Positions 41,848 to 50,860 of a DNA stretch of 64,000 bases are shown here, piece by piece (the first letter of the stretch is position 1; each line of letters begins with the position of its first letter). The position numbers were made by a program, and so were the translations under genes. This stretch comes from Fumia sp045645505 (GTDB lineage Bacteria > Bacillota > Clostridia > Oscillospirales > Ruminococcaceae). The DNA is taken from contig JAZRIW010000024.1 in the NCBI GenBank assembly GCA_045645505.1, positions 27,205 through 91,204 of the forward strand, given 5' to 3'. Under the pieces are notes generated by a model. It made no database searches. It saw only the letters and a program-made list of their open reading frames with translations, and was not told where the DNA came from.

Positions 41848-42696
41848 GTGTTAAAACTTGCTGTAATTGGCGATCCTATAGAACACAGCATGTCACCTTT
41901 GGTCCACAGTTGTGTTTTATCTCAGCTTGATATAGAATACAGCTACGAAAAAACAAGAGTAGAAAAAGGGAATCTTAAAGAATACATAGATTATGCTGTT
42001 AAAAAAGAAATAAACGGATTCAATATTACAATGCCACATAAAATAGATATTCTTGAACACCTTGACTATATTGACAAAGAAGCTCAGTATTACGCCTCTG
42101 TTAATACAGTTTCCATAAAAGATGGTAAACTGTATGGCTATAATACAGATGCTTTGGGATACATTGAATCGCTAAAAAGCTGCGGTGTCAGCATTAAGGA
42201 TAAAAATATTCTGATTTTAGGTGCAGGGGGCGTTGTGCGTACCCTCACAAAAGCTTTTGTGAAAAGTAACGCAAAATCACTGTGTATCCTTAACAGAACA
42301 ATCAAAACAGCCCAAAAAATAATAGAAGATATTTCAAAAGCTAAAACAAGCCTTGAGTTTGGTGATTTATCCGATTCAACAATAAAAGATAAATGCAAAA
42401 CAGCTGATATTTTGATAAATGCAACACCTCTCGGCATGAGCGGATACGACGGAGAGTTTCAAAATTTTGATTTCCTTGATTATTTAAAACCCGAAAGTAT
42501 CGTTTCGGATTTAATATATAATCCACCAAAGACAAGACTTTTATCAGAAGCAGAAAACAGAGGTCTTAAAACTCTCAATGGAATGAGAATGTTGATTTTT
42601 CAGGCAATCCTTGCTGATGAAATATATCTGGATACAAAAATTGATAGAGAGAAAATATATAAAAAAACCATAGAACTCTTAAAAAATTCCTACTAA
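41848..42696 (+). CDS. aroE: Shikimate dehydrogenase
   Basis: 282 residues. Landmarks are VIGDPIEHSMSPLVHS, GFNITMPHKIDI (catalytic Lys), VNTV, YNTDALGYI, the NADP-binding LGAGGVVRTLTKAF, INATPLGMSGY and DLIYNPPKTRLL. It reduces 3-dehydroshikimate to shikimate. The start is GTG behind TAAGGAATG. It is the last gene of the aro operon, which carries no dehydroquinase (aroD/aroQ); that step must be encoded elsewhere. Confidence 0.95.
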   Translation: MLKLAVIGDPIEHSMSPLVHSCVLSQLDIEYSYEKTRVEKGNLKEYIDYAVKKEINGFNITMPHKIDILEHLDYIDKEAQYYASVNTVSIKDGKLYGYNTDALGYIESLKSCGVSIKDKNILILGAGGVVRTLTKAFVKSNAKSLCILNRTIKTAQKIIEDISKAKTSLEFGDLSDSTIKDKCKTADILINATPLGMSGYDGEFQNFDFLDYLKPESIVSDLIYNPPKTRLLSEAENRGLKTLNGMRMLIFQAILADEIYLDTKIDREKIYKKTIELLKNSY

Positions 42697-42702
42697 AAAC
42701 AA

Positions 42703-42736
42703 AAAAGGCAGAAGATTTTAAATCTTCTGCCTTTTC
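42703..42736. terminator. Terminator between the aro operon and glyA
   Basis: Arms AAAAGGCAGAAGATTT and AAATCTTCTGCCTTTT. Its A- and T-tracts allow it to serve both converging genes. Confidence 0.9.
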
Positions 42737-42746
42737 TTTATATTAA

Positions 42747-44000
42747 TTATTCATACAAAGGATACTTATTGCAAAGAGCTTCAACTTTTGCCTTAACTTC
42801 ATCTTTTGAATTTTCGAAATCCAAAGCAACTTTATAAATACATTCAGCGATAATATCCATATCTGCTTCCTTGAAGCCTCTTGTTGTAACAGCGGGAGTA
42901 CCAATACGAATACCACTTGTAATAAACGGGCTCTGAGGATCATTAGGAATTGCATTTTTATTAGCTGTGATATAAACTTCATCAAGCCTGTGTTCCATCT
43001 CTTTACCTGTAATATCAAAGTTACGAAGGTCAACAAGCATAAGATGATTATCAGTTCCACCTGAAACCAGATCAAAACCTCTGTCCACAAGTCCTTTAGC
43101 AAGAGCAGCAGCATTCTTGACAACCTGTTCCTGATATGCTTTGAATTCAGGTTTCAAAGCTTCTCCCAGGCAAACTGCCTTGGCAGCAATAATATGCATA
43201 AGAGGACCACCTTGAGTTCCGGGGAAAACAGCTTTATCAATCTGTTTTGCCAATTCTTCTTTACAAAGAATCATACCACCTCTGGGACCTCTTAAAGTTT
43301 TATGAGTAGTTGTAGTAACAATATCAGCATAAGGAACGGGAGAAGGGTGAACATTCGCAGCAACAAGACCAGCAATATGTGCCATATCCACCATAAGATA
43401 TGCTCCGCAAGCATCTGCGATTTCACGGAACTTCTTAAAATCAATAACTCTCGGATACGCAGAAGCACCTGCTACAATCATTTTAGGCTTATGTTCCATA
43501 GCCAATGCCATAAGTTTATCATAATCAATTCTGTGAGTATCGTCATCGATGCCATAAGGTATAACATTATAGTAGCTTCCGGACATATTTACCGGAGAAC
43601 CGTGTGTTAAATGTCCACCGTGAGCTAAATTCATACCAAGAATAGTATCGCCCGGTTTTAAAAGTGCAAAATAAACTGCTAAGTTTGCCTGAGCACCTGA
43701 GTGAGGCTGAACATTAGCGTGTTCAGCACCAAAAAGCTTTTTAGCACGATCACGTGCAATATCTTCAACGATATCAACACATTCGCATCCGCCATAATAA
43801 CGTTTTCCGGGATAACCTTCAGCATATTTATTTGTAAGAACAGTTCCCATAGCTGCTAAAACTGCAGGTGAAACAATATTTTCACTTGCTATAAGCTCAA
43901 TATTTCGGCGCTGACGCTTAAGTTCCAAATTCATAGCATCGCTGACAGCACTGTCATATTTACCGACAAAATCAATATTTGCTGGAAAATCATTATACAT
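42747..44000 (-). CDS. glyA: Serine hydroxymethyltransferase
   Basis: 417 residues of a fold-type I PLP enzyme. Features are LIASENIVSPAVL, EGYPGKRYYGGCE, NVQPHSGAQANLAVY, AHGGHLTHGSPV and the PLP Lys234 in TTTTHKTLRGPRGG, with FPGTQGGPLMHIIAAKA and SGIRIGTPAVTTRG. It interconverts serine and glycine, loading tetrahydrofolate with a one-carbon unit. It is a single gene with the start behind AAGGAGAAA. Confidence 0.97.
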   Translation of the reverse strand: MYNDFPANIDFVGKYDSAVSDAMNLELKRQRRNIELIASENIVSPAVLAAMGTVLTNKYAEGYPGKRYYGGCECVDIVEDIARDRAKKLFGAEHANVQPHSGAQANLAVYFALLKPGDTILGMNLAHGGHLTHGSPVNMSGSYYNVIPYGIDDDTHRIDYDKLMALAMEHKPKMIVAGASAYPRVIDFKKFREIADACGAYLMVDMAHIAGLVAANVHPSPVPYADIVTTTTHKTLRGPRGGMILCKEELAKQIDKAVFPGTQGGPLMHIIAAKAVCLGEALKPEFKAYQEQVVKNAAALAKGLVDRGFDLVSGGTDNHLMLVDLRNFDITGKEMEHRLDEVYITANKNAIPNDPQSPFITSGIRIGTPAVTTRGFKEADMDIIAECIYKVALDFENSKDEVKAKVEALCNKYPLYE

Positions 44001-44098
44001 AACAAATTTCTCCTTAAATAATTTATATGCAATTAATTATATATTATTTTTCAAAATTTTACAAGTATTTTTTCAATTTATAAATTTAAAAACTTTTA

Positions 44099-44127
44099 TT
44101 GACAAAATATGATAATCTTTGCATAAT
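44099..44127 (+). promoter_or_regulatory. Promoter of the EEP-family gene
   Basis: TTGACA (44099-44104), 17-bp spacer, CATAAT (44122-44127). Confidence 0.75.
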
Positions 44128-44159
44128 ATATAGTATAAATTATTTGTGAGGTTAAATTA

Positions 44160-44915
44160 ATGAGAAAGAAAATAAACCTTTTTTTAATAGTTTTATGTAT
44201 TTTTAGTTTTCCGTTACTGGTTGGATTTTCTCCAAAAAACTATATCACTGTGGCAACCTGGAATATCTGCCACGGAAATGATGCTATCTCATCGCAAAAA
44301 TGTCAGCTTTTACACATGCGTGCAGATGTTGTTGCACTACAGGAGGTTGACGAAAAAACCAATCGTGTAAACGGAATAAGCTGTCTTGATACATTGGCAA
44401 GCGGCACCTATCATTTCAAAAGCTTCGGCAAGGAAATTAATTTTAATTGCGGACAATTCGGATTGGGAATTTTAAGCAGGGATTATATTTCAAACACCAA
44501 AACTGTTTTCAGAGAAGATGGAAGTATTGAAAAAGACGGCCTTATGAAAACTTCTATCCTTAAAGACGGAAAAACTATTTCAGTATATAATGTTCATCTT
44601 TCCTATGAATATGACTGGGTAAGAAGTAGGCAAATAAACCTCGCTTTTAACGTGTTTGCAAATGACCCGAATAAATATAAAATTATTATGGGAGATTTTA
44701 ATGTCGAAGATTTAAAGGAACTTGACATCTTCAGCAGATTCAATATGTTAAGCAACCCCGTAAATCCTTTGGAAACCTATAAAAAAGATGACTGGAGCAC
44801 CAAATGTCTCGATAATATTATCTACTCAAAATCCTTGCTCTTAACGGATTTCGAGATGGTAGAAAGTGAGTTTTCCGACCATAACGCACTGGTTGCTAAA
44901 TTCAGAATGCTTTAA
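44160..44915 (+). CDS. Secreted endonuclease/exonuclease/phosphatase (EEP)-family protein
   Basis: 251 residues. An N-terminal signal peptide (about 1-23) predicts export. The EEP fold is seen in TVATWNICHG (metal Asn), VVALQEVDE (Glu), the FGLGILSRD strand, NVHLSYE (His), IIMGDFNVE (Asp/Asn) and the final SEFSDHNALVA (catalytic Asp-His). Substrates could be DNA, RNA, phospholipid or inositol phosphates; sequence does not decide. GAGG precedes the ATG. It stands alone between glyA and secG. Confidence 0.9.
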   Translation: MRKKINLFLIVLCIFSFPLLVGFSPKNYITVATWNICHGNDAISSQKCQLLHMRADVVALQEVDEKTNRVNGISCLDTLASGTYHFKSFGKEINFNCGQFGLGILSRDYISNTKTVFREDGSIEKDGLMKTSILKDGKTISVYNVHLSYEYDWVRSRQINLAFNVFANDPNKYKIIMGDFNVEDLKELDIFSRFNMLSNPVNPLETYKKDDWSTKCLDNIIYSKSLLLTDFEMVESEFSDHNALVAKFRML

Positions 44916-44940
44916 TTTTATAAAATTTTTAATTTAGTAC

Positions 44941-44969
44941 TTGCCAAGTGGAAAATAATGTGTTATAAT
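44941..44969 (+). promoter_or_regulatory. secG promoter
   Basis: TTGCCA (44941-44946), 17-bp spacer, TATAAT (44964-44969). Confidence 0.8.
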
Positions 44970-45034
44970 GTACGGGTTGAAAATTAAAAAAATATTTTTT
45001 ATTGATAAAATTATATCGGAGGGTTAAAATAGTT

Positions 45035-45286
45035 ATGAATATTTATGAAATTTTATGTGGTGTTCTGTTGTTAGTTGCTTGCTTGATTTTAATAATTTTA
45101 GTTATGATGCAGGAAAGTAAACAAGGTATGTCCCAGTCACTTGGCGGAGGCTCATCTGATTCTTATCTGGATAAAAACAGCGGACGTACATTGGATGCAG
45201 TTTTGGCTAGAATTACAAAGATTGCCGCAATAGTTTTCTTTGTACTTACAATCGTAGTTACAGTAATTTCTGTACGTTTTATGTAA
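45035..45286 (+). CDS. secG: Preprotein translocase subunit SecG
   Basis: 83 residues with two membrane helices and the typical linker VMMQESKQGMSQSLGGGSSDSYLDKNSGRTLDAVLARIT. It is part of the SecYEG channel. ATG 45035 is chosen because GGAGGG lies upstream; the longer TTG start has no ribosome site. It is followed by a terminator and then rnr, a common clostridial order. Confidence 0.94.
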   Translation: MNIYEILCGVLLLVACLILIILVMMQESKQGMSQSLGGGSSDSYLDKNSGRTLDAVLARITKIAAIVFFVLTIVVTVISVRFM

Positions 45287-45302
45287 GAAAAGTGATAAAT
45301 GT

Positions 45303-45333
45303 AAAGTCCTGCGAACATCGCAGGACTTTTTGT
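45303..45333 (+). terminator. Terminator after secG
   Basis: Arms AAAGTCCTGCG and CGCAGGACTTT followed by T residues. It leaves 18 bp before rnr, so rnr may depend on read-through. Confidence 0.9.
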
Positions 45334-45350
45334 TTTGTAAAAGGAGATAT

Positions 45351-47456
45351 ATGAAAACAAAAGAAAAAATTAAAAAAATTTTAGAAAAATCGAAAAAAAA
45401 GGGTAGTACCTACAGAGAACTTTTTATAAAGTGCAAAATAAAACCCGAAGAGAAAAAAAGCTTTTCCATTATTCTTGAGAAAATGAAACTTGAAGGAGAA
45501 ATATATGAAAAAAAAGGTAAATTTTTTCTCTCCTCAAAAAAAGCGCTTTTCCCTGCTATAATTAAAAAGCTTCATAAAACATATGCTTTTGCCGAAAGAC
45601 TCAACGAAAAAGATGAAGTGTTTATACTCGGCAGTAAATTAAAAGGAGCTTTACAAGGTGATAAAGTTATGATACGTCTTCTTTCGTATAAAAAAGGAAG
45701 CTCTGAAGAAGGCGAAGTCGTATCTTTATTGGAAGCTAATGCCTCTGAACTTATCGGAATTGCTGAAATAACCAAAAGAGGGGCCTTTTTTATCCCCGAC
45801 ACCATGAATGGTATGAGCATAATTTTGGAAGGCAAATTAAATAAAATAAAAAACGGAGATAAAATTATTGCAAAAATCATTAAAAGAGGAAAAAGTCATC
45901 GGGATATGAAAGTCAAGCTTATTAAAAGCTTCGGAGATTCAAATTTCGCATATGCCTGTGCCGAATCAATTTTATCTGCAAATAAAATCACAGAGAAATT
46001 CCCTGTTGAAGTTACTGAAGAAGCTTTATCTCTTTTAAATAAAGAAATTTCAGAAAAAGAGCTTGCTTACCGTGAAGATTTAAGAAATGAAGTTATTTTC
46101 ACCATAGACGGTGCCGATTCAAAAGATTTAGACGATGCTGTCAGCCTTGAGAAGTATGATGATTTTTATGTTTTAGGTGTTCATATTGCTGATGTTTCTC
46201 ATTATGTAAAAGAAAAAACAAACTTAGACTGTGAAGCATTTAAAAGAGGCACCAGCATTTATTATGCAAATAAAGTTATACCCATGTTGCCAAAAGCTTT
46301 ATCAAATGGCATTTGTTCGTTAAACCCTTTGGAGGACAGACTTTCTTTTTCTGTAATCATCACACTTTCAAAAGAAGGAAAAATTATAGATTACGATTTT
46401 AAAAAATCCATAATCACTTCAAAAGTTAAAGGTGTTTATTCGGAAGTAAATCAGATACTTTCGGGAGAAGCTTCAGAGGAAATATTTAAAAAATACAAAT
46501 CAGTATTTCATATAATACCGATTATGAAAGAGCTTTCTGACATTCTTTATAAAAATCGTAAAAAACGTGGTTCTCCCGACATAGATACCGTTGAAAGCAA
46601 AATTCTTATCAATGAATCCGATGAAATTTATGATGTGATACCCAGGGAAAGAGGCGAATCAGAAAAAATCATTGAGGAGTTTATGCTTACTGCAAACGAA
46701 GCAGCTGCTTTATTTGCTAAAAAGCTTGAAATTCCCTTTATCTATCGCATCCACGAATATCCTGACAGTGAAAAATTGCTGACACTAAAAAATACACTGA
46801 AAGCACTCGGAATAAAATCCGACAGCATAAAAGATAACCCTGAGCCTCATATTTTAGCTCAGATTTTAGATAACGTTAAAAATCAGAAAATATACCCTAT
46901 AATCAGTAAACAAATCCTTCGTTCAATGGCAAAAGCAAAATACAGCGAAAATCCCATAGGGCATTACGGACTGGCACTTAACGATTATACACATTTCACC
47001 TCACCCATAAGACGATATCCTGACTTGGCAATTCACAGAATTTTAAGTGATTTGGTTACAAAAAAATATTCTGTTTCAGAGATAAAAAAGAAATATCGTG
47101 ATTTTTGCAAAAAAGCAGCTTCCGTTTCGACTGAGGCAGAAATAAATGCAATAAATATTGAACGTAGTTGTGAGGACTGCTATAAGGCAGAATATATTAA
47201 AAATCATTTAGGTGAAAAATTTACCGGAACAATTACTTCCGTTACTTCGTTTGGATTTTATGTAATGCTTCCTAACACCATAGAAGGGCTTGTCAGAATT
47301 GAATCTTTACCCTGTGGCGATTATTTCTACGATGGACTTATGGAAATAAAGGAAATTTACGGCCAAAAAACTTATAGAGTCGGTGACGTCATTTCAGTAA
47401 TTTGTGCAAATGCTTCTGTCAATGACGGAAATGTTGATTTTGTGCTTTCTGATTAA
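45351..47456 (+). CDS. rnr: Ribonuclease R
   Basis: About 701 residues of the RNase II/R family. An N-terminal winged-helix region (about 1-65) and cold-shock-like OB domains precede the RNB catalytic core: TIDGADSKDLDDAVSLEKYDDFYVLGVHIADVSHYV with the Asp cluster, then MLPKALSNGICSLNP, IEEFMLTANEAAA and the HFTSPIRRYPDLAIHR motif. A C-terminal S1 domain (FTGTITSVTSFGFYVMLPNTIEGLVRI) ends the chain without the usual long basic tail. It degrades structured RNA 3' to 5'. ATG 45351 behind AAAAGGAG is the start. smpB and tmRNA, often nearby, were not seen. Confidence 0.95.
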   Translation: MKTKEKIKKILEKSKKKGSTYRELFIKCKIKPEEKKSFSIILEKMKLEGEIYEKKGKFFLSSKKALFPAIIKKLHKTYAFAERLNEKDEVFILGSKLKGALQGDKVMIRLLSYKKGSSEEGEVVSLLEANASELIGIAEITKRGAFFIPDTMNGMSIILEGKLNKIKNGDKIIAKIIKRGKSHRDMKVKLIKSFGDSNFAYACAESILSANKITEKFPVEVTEEALSLLNKEISEKELAYREDLRNEVIFTIDGADSKDLDDAVSLEKYDDFYVLGVHIADVSHYVKEKTNLDCEAFKRGTSIYYANKVIPMLPKALSNGICSLNPLEDRLSFSVIITLSKEGKIIDYDFKKSIITSKVKGVYSEVNQILSGEASEEIFKKYKSVFHIIPIMKELSDILYKNRKKRGSPDIDTVESKILINESDEIYDVIPRERGESEKIIEEFMLTANEAAALFAKKLEIPFIYRIHEYPDSEKLLTLKNTLKALGIKSDSIKDNPEPHILAQILDNVKNQKIYPIISKQILRSMAKAKYSENPIGHYGLALNDYTHFTSPIRRYPDLAIHRILSDLVTKKYSVSEIKKKYRDFCKKAASVSTEAEINAINIERSCEDCYKAEYIKNHLGEKFTGTITSVTSFGFYVMLPNTIEGLVRIESLPCGDYFYDGLMEIKEIYGQKTYRVGDVISVICANASVNDGNVDFVLSD

Positions 47457-47524
47457 AAAACTGGCTAAAAAAGATAAAAATAATTAAAATACTGCTCTTT
47501 ATCCTTAAAATAAAAGCTTTACTT

Positions 47525-47622
47525 TTCTTTAAAAATTAAGTACAATAATGCTGTACCTCTGTTGTAAGCCCGTGACAAAGGAAAAATAAATATATACGGG
47601 CAGAAAGGTTTTGAGAATACAA
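47525..47622 (+). promoter_or_regulatory. Promoter and structured leader of the CNNM/CorC gene
   Basis: TTTACT (near 47519-47524), about 17 bp and TACAAT (near 47542-47547) form a promoter. The roughly 70-nt leader can fold a stem with arms GCCCGT (about 47567-47572) and ACGGGC (about 47596-47601), with ACCT/AGGT outside it. No known riboswitch class was recognised. Confidence 0.4.
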
Positions 47623-48951
47623 ATGAACGACGGCATAGGGGATTTGTTACTGAGCCTTATTATTCTTATTTTTTTAGTAGGCATAAATGCTTTTTTTGCT
47701 ATGAGCGAAATTGCAATTTTATCTGTAAATTCAAAGAAAATTGAAAGAATGTCGGAAAGCGGAAATAAAAAAGCTACGCATCTTTTAAACCTTATCTCTT
47801 CAGAATCAAACTTTTTAGCAACAATTCAGGTTGGAGTTACCCTGTCGGGATTTCTTTCTTCAGCTGTCGCAGCAGATAAATTTGCCGGCATACTTTCAGA
47901 CTCACTCAATTTTTTACCAATAAACAAATCGCTTATAAGCGGTATTTCATTGGTTGTAATCACCTTGATTTTATCATATTTTACTTTGATTTTCGGAGAG
48001 CTTGTTCCTAAAAGAATAGCTATGAAAAACCCCGAAAAAATTGCTCTTTCCGTTTCAGGAATAGTTTGGGGATTCAGTAAAATTATGAAATTCTTTGTTG
48101 TATTTTTGGCGGCAAGTACCAATGGCGTTTTAAAAATTATCGGCCTTGGCGGAAAAGACAATGAAGAAGCTGTCACAGAAGAAGATATTATGATGCTGGT
48201 TGATGAAGGAGAGGAAATCGGAGTCATTGAGCAGCATGAAAAGCATATGATTCAAAATATTTTAGGGTTTGATGACAGAGATGTAAAAGAAGTTATGACT
48301 CCTCGTCCTGATATGGTAATGATTTCTGTTGAAAGCACTGTAAAAGAAGCTCTTAATCTTATAAAAGAAGAAGGCTTTTCACGAATACCGGTTTACCGTA
48401 AAGACTTTGATGATATTATAGGCATTATCTATGTTAAAGATTTAATTGACAGTGTTTTAGCAGGAAATAACGAGGAAACTATTGAAAGTATTTTACGTAA
48501 ACCTATTTACATCCCTGAAACCAAGCTTTGCAGTAAACTTTTAAAAGAATTCCAAGAAGAAAAAATTCATATTGCTATTGTAATAGATGAGTACGGAGGC
48601 ACTTCAGGACTTGTTACAATGGAAGATTTGCTCGAATCCATCGTAGGCGAAATTGAAGATGAAATGGATGATGAAGATATCGAAATAAAAGAAATATCTG
48701 AAAACATTTATGAAATTGACGGAAAAACCTCAATAGAAAAACTGGAAAAAAACTTAGGTATTGCTTTACCTGCTGAAGAAAAAGTAGAAAGTGATACCGT
48801 AGCAGGCTGGATATTGGAACAACTCGAAACCATACCTAAAAAAGGTGAAAAAGTAGTATTACCAATAGAAAATGGACTTGAAATATCAGTGCTTGAAATG
48901 GACGACCATCGAATAAGTAAAATTGAAATAAGAAAAACCGAAGAAGAATAA
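47623..48951 (+). CDS. CNNM/CorC (HlyC)-family membrane protein, copy 1
   Basis: About 442 residues. An N-terminal DUF21/CNNM membrane domain of three to four helices (about 5-180) is followed by a CBS pair (DVKEVMTPRPDMVMISVESTVKEALNLIKEEGFSRIPVY; PIYIPETKLCSKLLKEFQEEKIHIAIVIDEYGGTSGLVTMEDLLESIVGEIEDE). A C-terminal CorC_HlyC domain closes the protein. The family is linked to Mg2+ or Co2+ efflux; the hemolysin name is historical. The start is uncertain: ATG 47623 or an upstream TTG at 47611. A paralogue lies about 3 kb further on. Confidence 0.9.
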   Translation: MNDGIGDLLLSLIILIFLVGINAFFAMSEIAILSVNSKKIERMSESGNKKATHLLNLISSESNFLATIQVGVTLSGFLSSAVAADKFAGILSDSLNFLPINKSLISGISLVVITLILSYFTLIFGELVPKRIAMKNPEKIALSVSGIVWGFSKIMKFFVVFLAASTNGVLKIIGLGGKDNEEAVTEEDIMMLVDEGEEIGVIEQHEKHMIQNILGFDDRDVKEVMTPRPDMVMISVESTVKEALNLIKEEGFSRIPVYRKDFDDIIGIIYVKDLIDSVLAGNNEETIESILRKPIYIPETKLCSKLLKEFQEEKIHIAIVIDEYGGTSGLVTMEDLLESIVGEIEDEMDDEDIEIKEISENIYEIDGKTSIEKLEKNLGIALPAEEKVESDTVAGWILEQLETIPKKGEKVVLPIENGLEISVLEMDDHRISKIEIRKTEEE

Positions 48952-48967
48952 AACACATATAACCCAC

Positions 48968-48999
48968 AATGACACTTTCAAACCGAAAGTGTCATTTTT
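48968..48999 (+). terminator. Terminator of CNNM/CorC copy 1
   Basis: Arms AATGACACTTTC and GAAAGTGTCATT followed by T residues. Confidence 0.9.
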
Positions 49000-49012
49000 A
49001 ATATAAAAAATC

Positions 49013-49040
49013 GGGAGACACTTTATAAAAAGTGTCTCCC
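49013..49040 (-). terminator. Terminator of the Na/Pi cotransporter gene
   Basis: Arms GGGAGACACTTT and AAAGTGTCTCCC. It shares the GACACTTT word with the opposing terminator 15 bp away. Confidence 0.85.
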
Positions 49041-49050
49041 TTGCAAATTT

Positions 49051-50736
49051 TTAAGCCTCTGCTTTCTGAGAACCGGTAGGACTTACAATACTGAAACCAA
49101 CATTTACAAGATGGTCGGCAACACGCTCAAGTCCCGATATTATTGATGAATAATAAGGGCTTACATCGGCACTGCAGTTACCTTCGGCAAGACGTGCAAA
49201 ATGACTTGCTATAAATGCTTTTTTCTTACCGTCAGCCGTTTCTTCCAATACAGCAAGTACAGGTAATTCTTCTTTATTTAAGTTTACAAAAGCATCTTTA
49301 GATATATAAAACATTTGCATAATAATTTCACGCATTTCAGTAATACCGCTATGTGCCTTATCAGAAAACTTTATACTCTTATTAAGCATCTCTACACCAA
49401 TTTCATGGAAATTCTCAGCATTATCACCGATACGCTCAAGGTCATTTAAAACATGGAAATACGTGCCTATTACTTTTTCATCGCTTTCTTCCACATTGGC
49501 TGACAATTTAATCAAAAATTGGGTTAAAGCGCGGTTAGTGTAATCGATAACCTGTTCATTTTTTTGAATTGTTTCGCTATGCTCTGTAGAGCTATTGTCA
49601 ATAGCGACAAAAGAAAGTCTTGTGTTTTCCTCCACAAGTGCGAGCATATATTCAATTTCTTTCTTTACCTGCATAAGTGCAACAGGCGGTGTTGTTAACA
49701 ATCTGTCATCAACATACTTAAGGGTAAGCACTTCTTTGTTTTCCTTCTTATCCGTAATAACTGTACAAGAGTACTTAACTAACTGATTTACAAACAGAAG
49801 TAAAACACAGGTAGTAGTAACATTGAATATAACATGGAAAACGGATACCCTCATCTGAAGTGACATTTGATCATCCCCCGGAAAAAGCGAAACCAAAAGA
49901 TTTACCATTGGCTCTTTGAATATCCATATTATTGCGGTAAAAATAACTGTTCCGATTGTATTAAATGTAAAATGAATAAGAGCAACACGCTTTGAATTAG
50001 CATTAGCGCCAACTGATGCAAGCAAGGCAGTTACACAGGTGCCGATATTTGCACCAAGTATAATAAATAATGCCATATCAAGCGGCAATACACCCGTACC
50101 CACCATTGTAATTACAACACCTGTAGCTGCAGATGAGCTTTGAATAAGCGCAGTAAAGATAGCCCCTACAAAAATTAAAAGCACCGGAAAATCTATTCTT
50201 TGGAAGACATCTGTAAACATACTCTCGACAAGCGGATTTCCGAAGGCTTGTTCACTGCTCATCACTTCAAGGCCTACGAAAATGAGGCCCAAGCCGCAAC
50301 AAAGGCTACCTGCGATTTTCACTTTTTCTTTTTTGAAAAAACCCATCATAACACCTGCAAAAGCAAGCAGGTACATTGTCATATTAAAATAATCATTTTT
50401 TAAAGCTACCAATACACCCGTAATGGTTGTACCAATATTTGCACCCATAATAATCGGAGTCGCCTGTGTAAGTGTCATAACGCCTGCATTTACAAGGCCA
50501 ATAACCATTACCGATGTTGCTGACGAACTCTGAATAATTGCCGTTACACCCGCACCAATTCCAACGCCGGAAAAACGATTATTACTGATTTTTTCAAGCA
50601 AGTGCTTCATTCCCGAACCTGCGCTCTTTTCCAACGCATCGCCCATAAAATTCATACCGACTATAAATACACCAACACCGGCCAATAGCCAGATTAAACT
50701 CTGAATCAACTGCATAACTTGTCCTGAAAACACCAT
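49051..50736 (-). CDS. Na/Pi cotransporter family protein with PhoU-like domain
   Basis: About 561 residues. Two inverted Na/Pi-cotransporter repeats are visible, each with the QSSSA(T/A) signature and a GANIGT(T/C)(I/V)T motif (GVTAIIQSSSATSVMVIG; GAIFTALIQSSSAATGVVI). Roughly nine membrane helices precede a cytoplasmic helical PhoU-like region from about residue 350 (HVLNDLERIGDNAENFHEIG; SGLERVADHLVNVGFSI). It probably imports phosphate with Na+. ATG 50736 behind AAGGAG is better than the ATG six codons upstream. It is divergent from a LysR regulator. Confidence 0.93.
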   Translation of the reverse strand: MVFSGQVMQLIQSLIWLLAGVGVFIVGMNFMGDALEKSAGSGMKHLLEKISNNRFSGVGIGAGVTAIIQSSSATSVMVIGLVNAGVMTLTQATPIIMGANIGTTITGVLVALKNDYFNMTMYLLAFAGVMMGFFKKEKVKIAGSLCCGLGLIFVGLEVMSSEQAFGNPLVESMFTDVFQRIDFPVLLIFVGAIFTALIQSSSAATGVVITMVGTGVLPLDMALFIILGANIGTCVTALLASVGANANSKRVALIHFTFNTIGTVIFTAIIWIFKEPMVNLLVSLFPGDDQMSLQMRVSVFHVIFNVTTTCVLLLFVNQLVKYSCTVITDKKENKEVLTLKYVDDRLLTTPPVALMQVKKEIEYMLALVEENTRLSFVAIDNSSTEHSETIQKNEQVIDYTNRALTQFLIKLSANVEESDEKVIGTYFHVLNDLERIGDNAENFHEIGVEMLNKSIKFSDKAHSGITEMREIIMQMFYISKDAFVNLNKEELPVLAVLEETADGKKKAFIASHFARLAEGNCSADVSPYYSSIISGLERVADHLVNVGFSIVSPTGSQKAEA

Positions 50737-50778
50737 ATTTTCTCTCCTTTTCATTTATTACAAGATTAATTATACCAA

Positions 50779-50826
50779 TTGACTTTCAATAAGTGAAATA
50801 GTATAATATTATAAAGTTTATATAAT
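50779..50826 (+). promoter_or_regulatory. LysR-gene promoter with palindromic site at the start of transcription
   Basis: TTGACT (50779-50784), 17-bp spacer, TATAAT (50802-50807). The palindrome ATTATA-N7-TATAAT (50808-50826) follows at once and fits a T-N11-A LysR site, suggesting autoregulation and possible control of the divergent Na/Pi gene. Confidence 0.6.
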
Positions 50827-50860
50827 TTTAATTATGATAATTATTATAAGGGAGTTCGCT

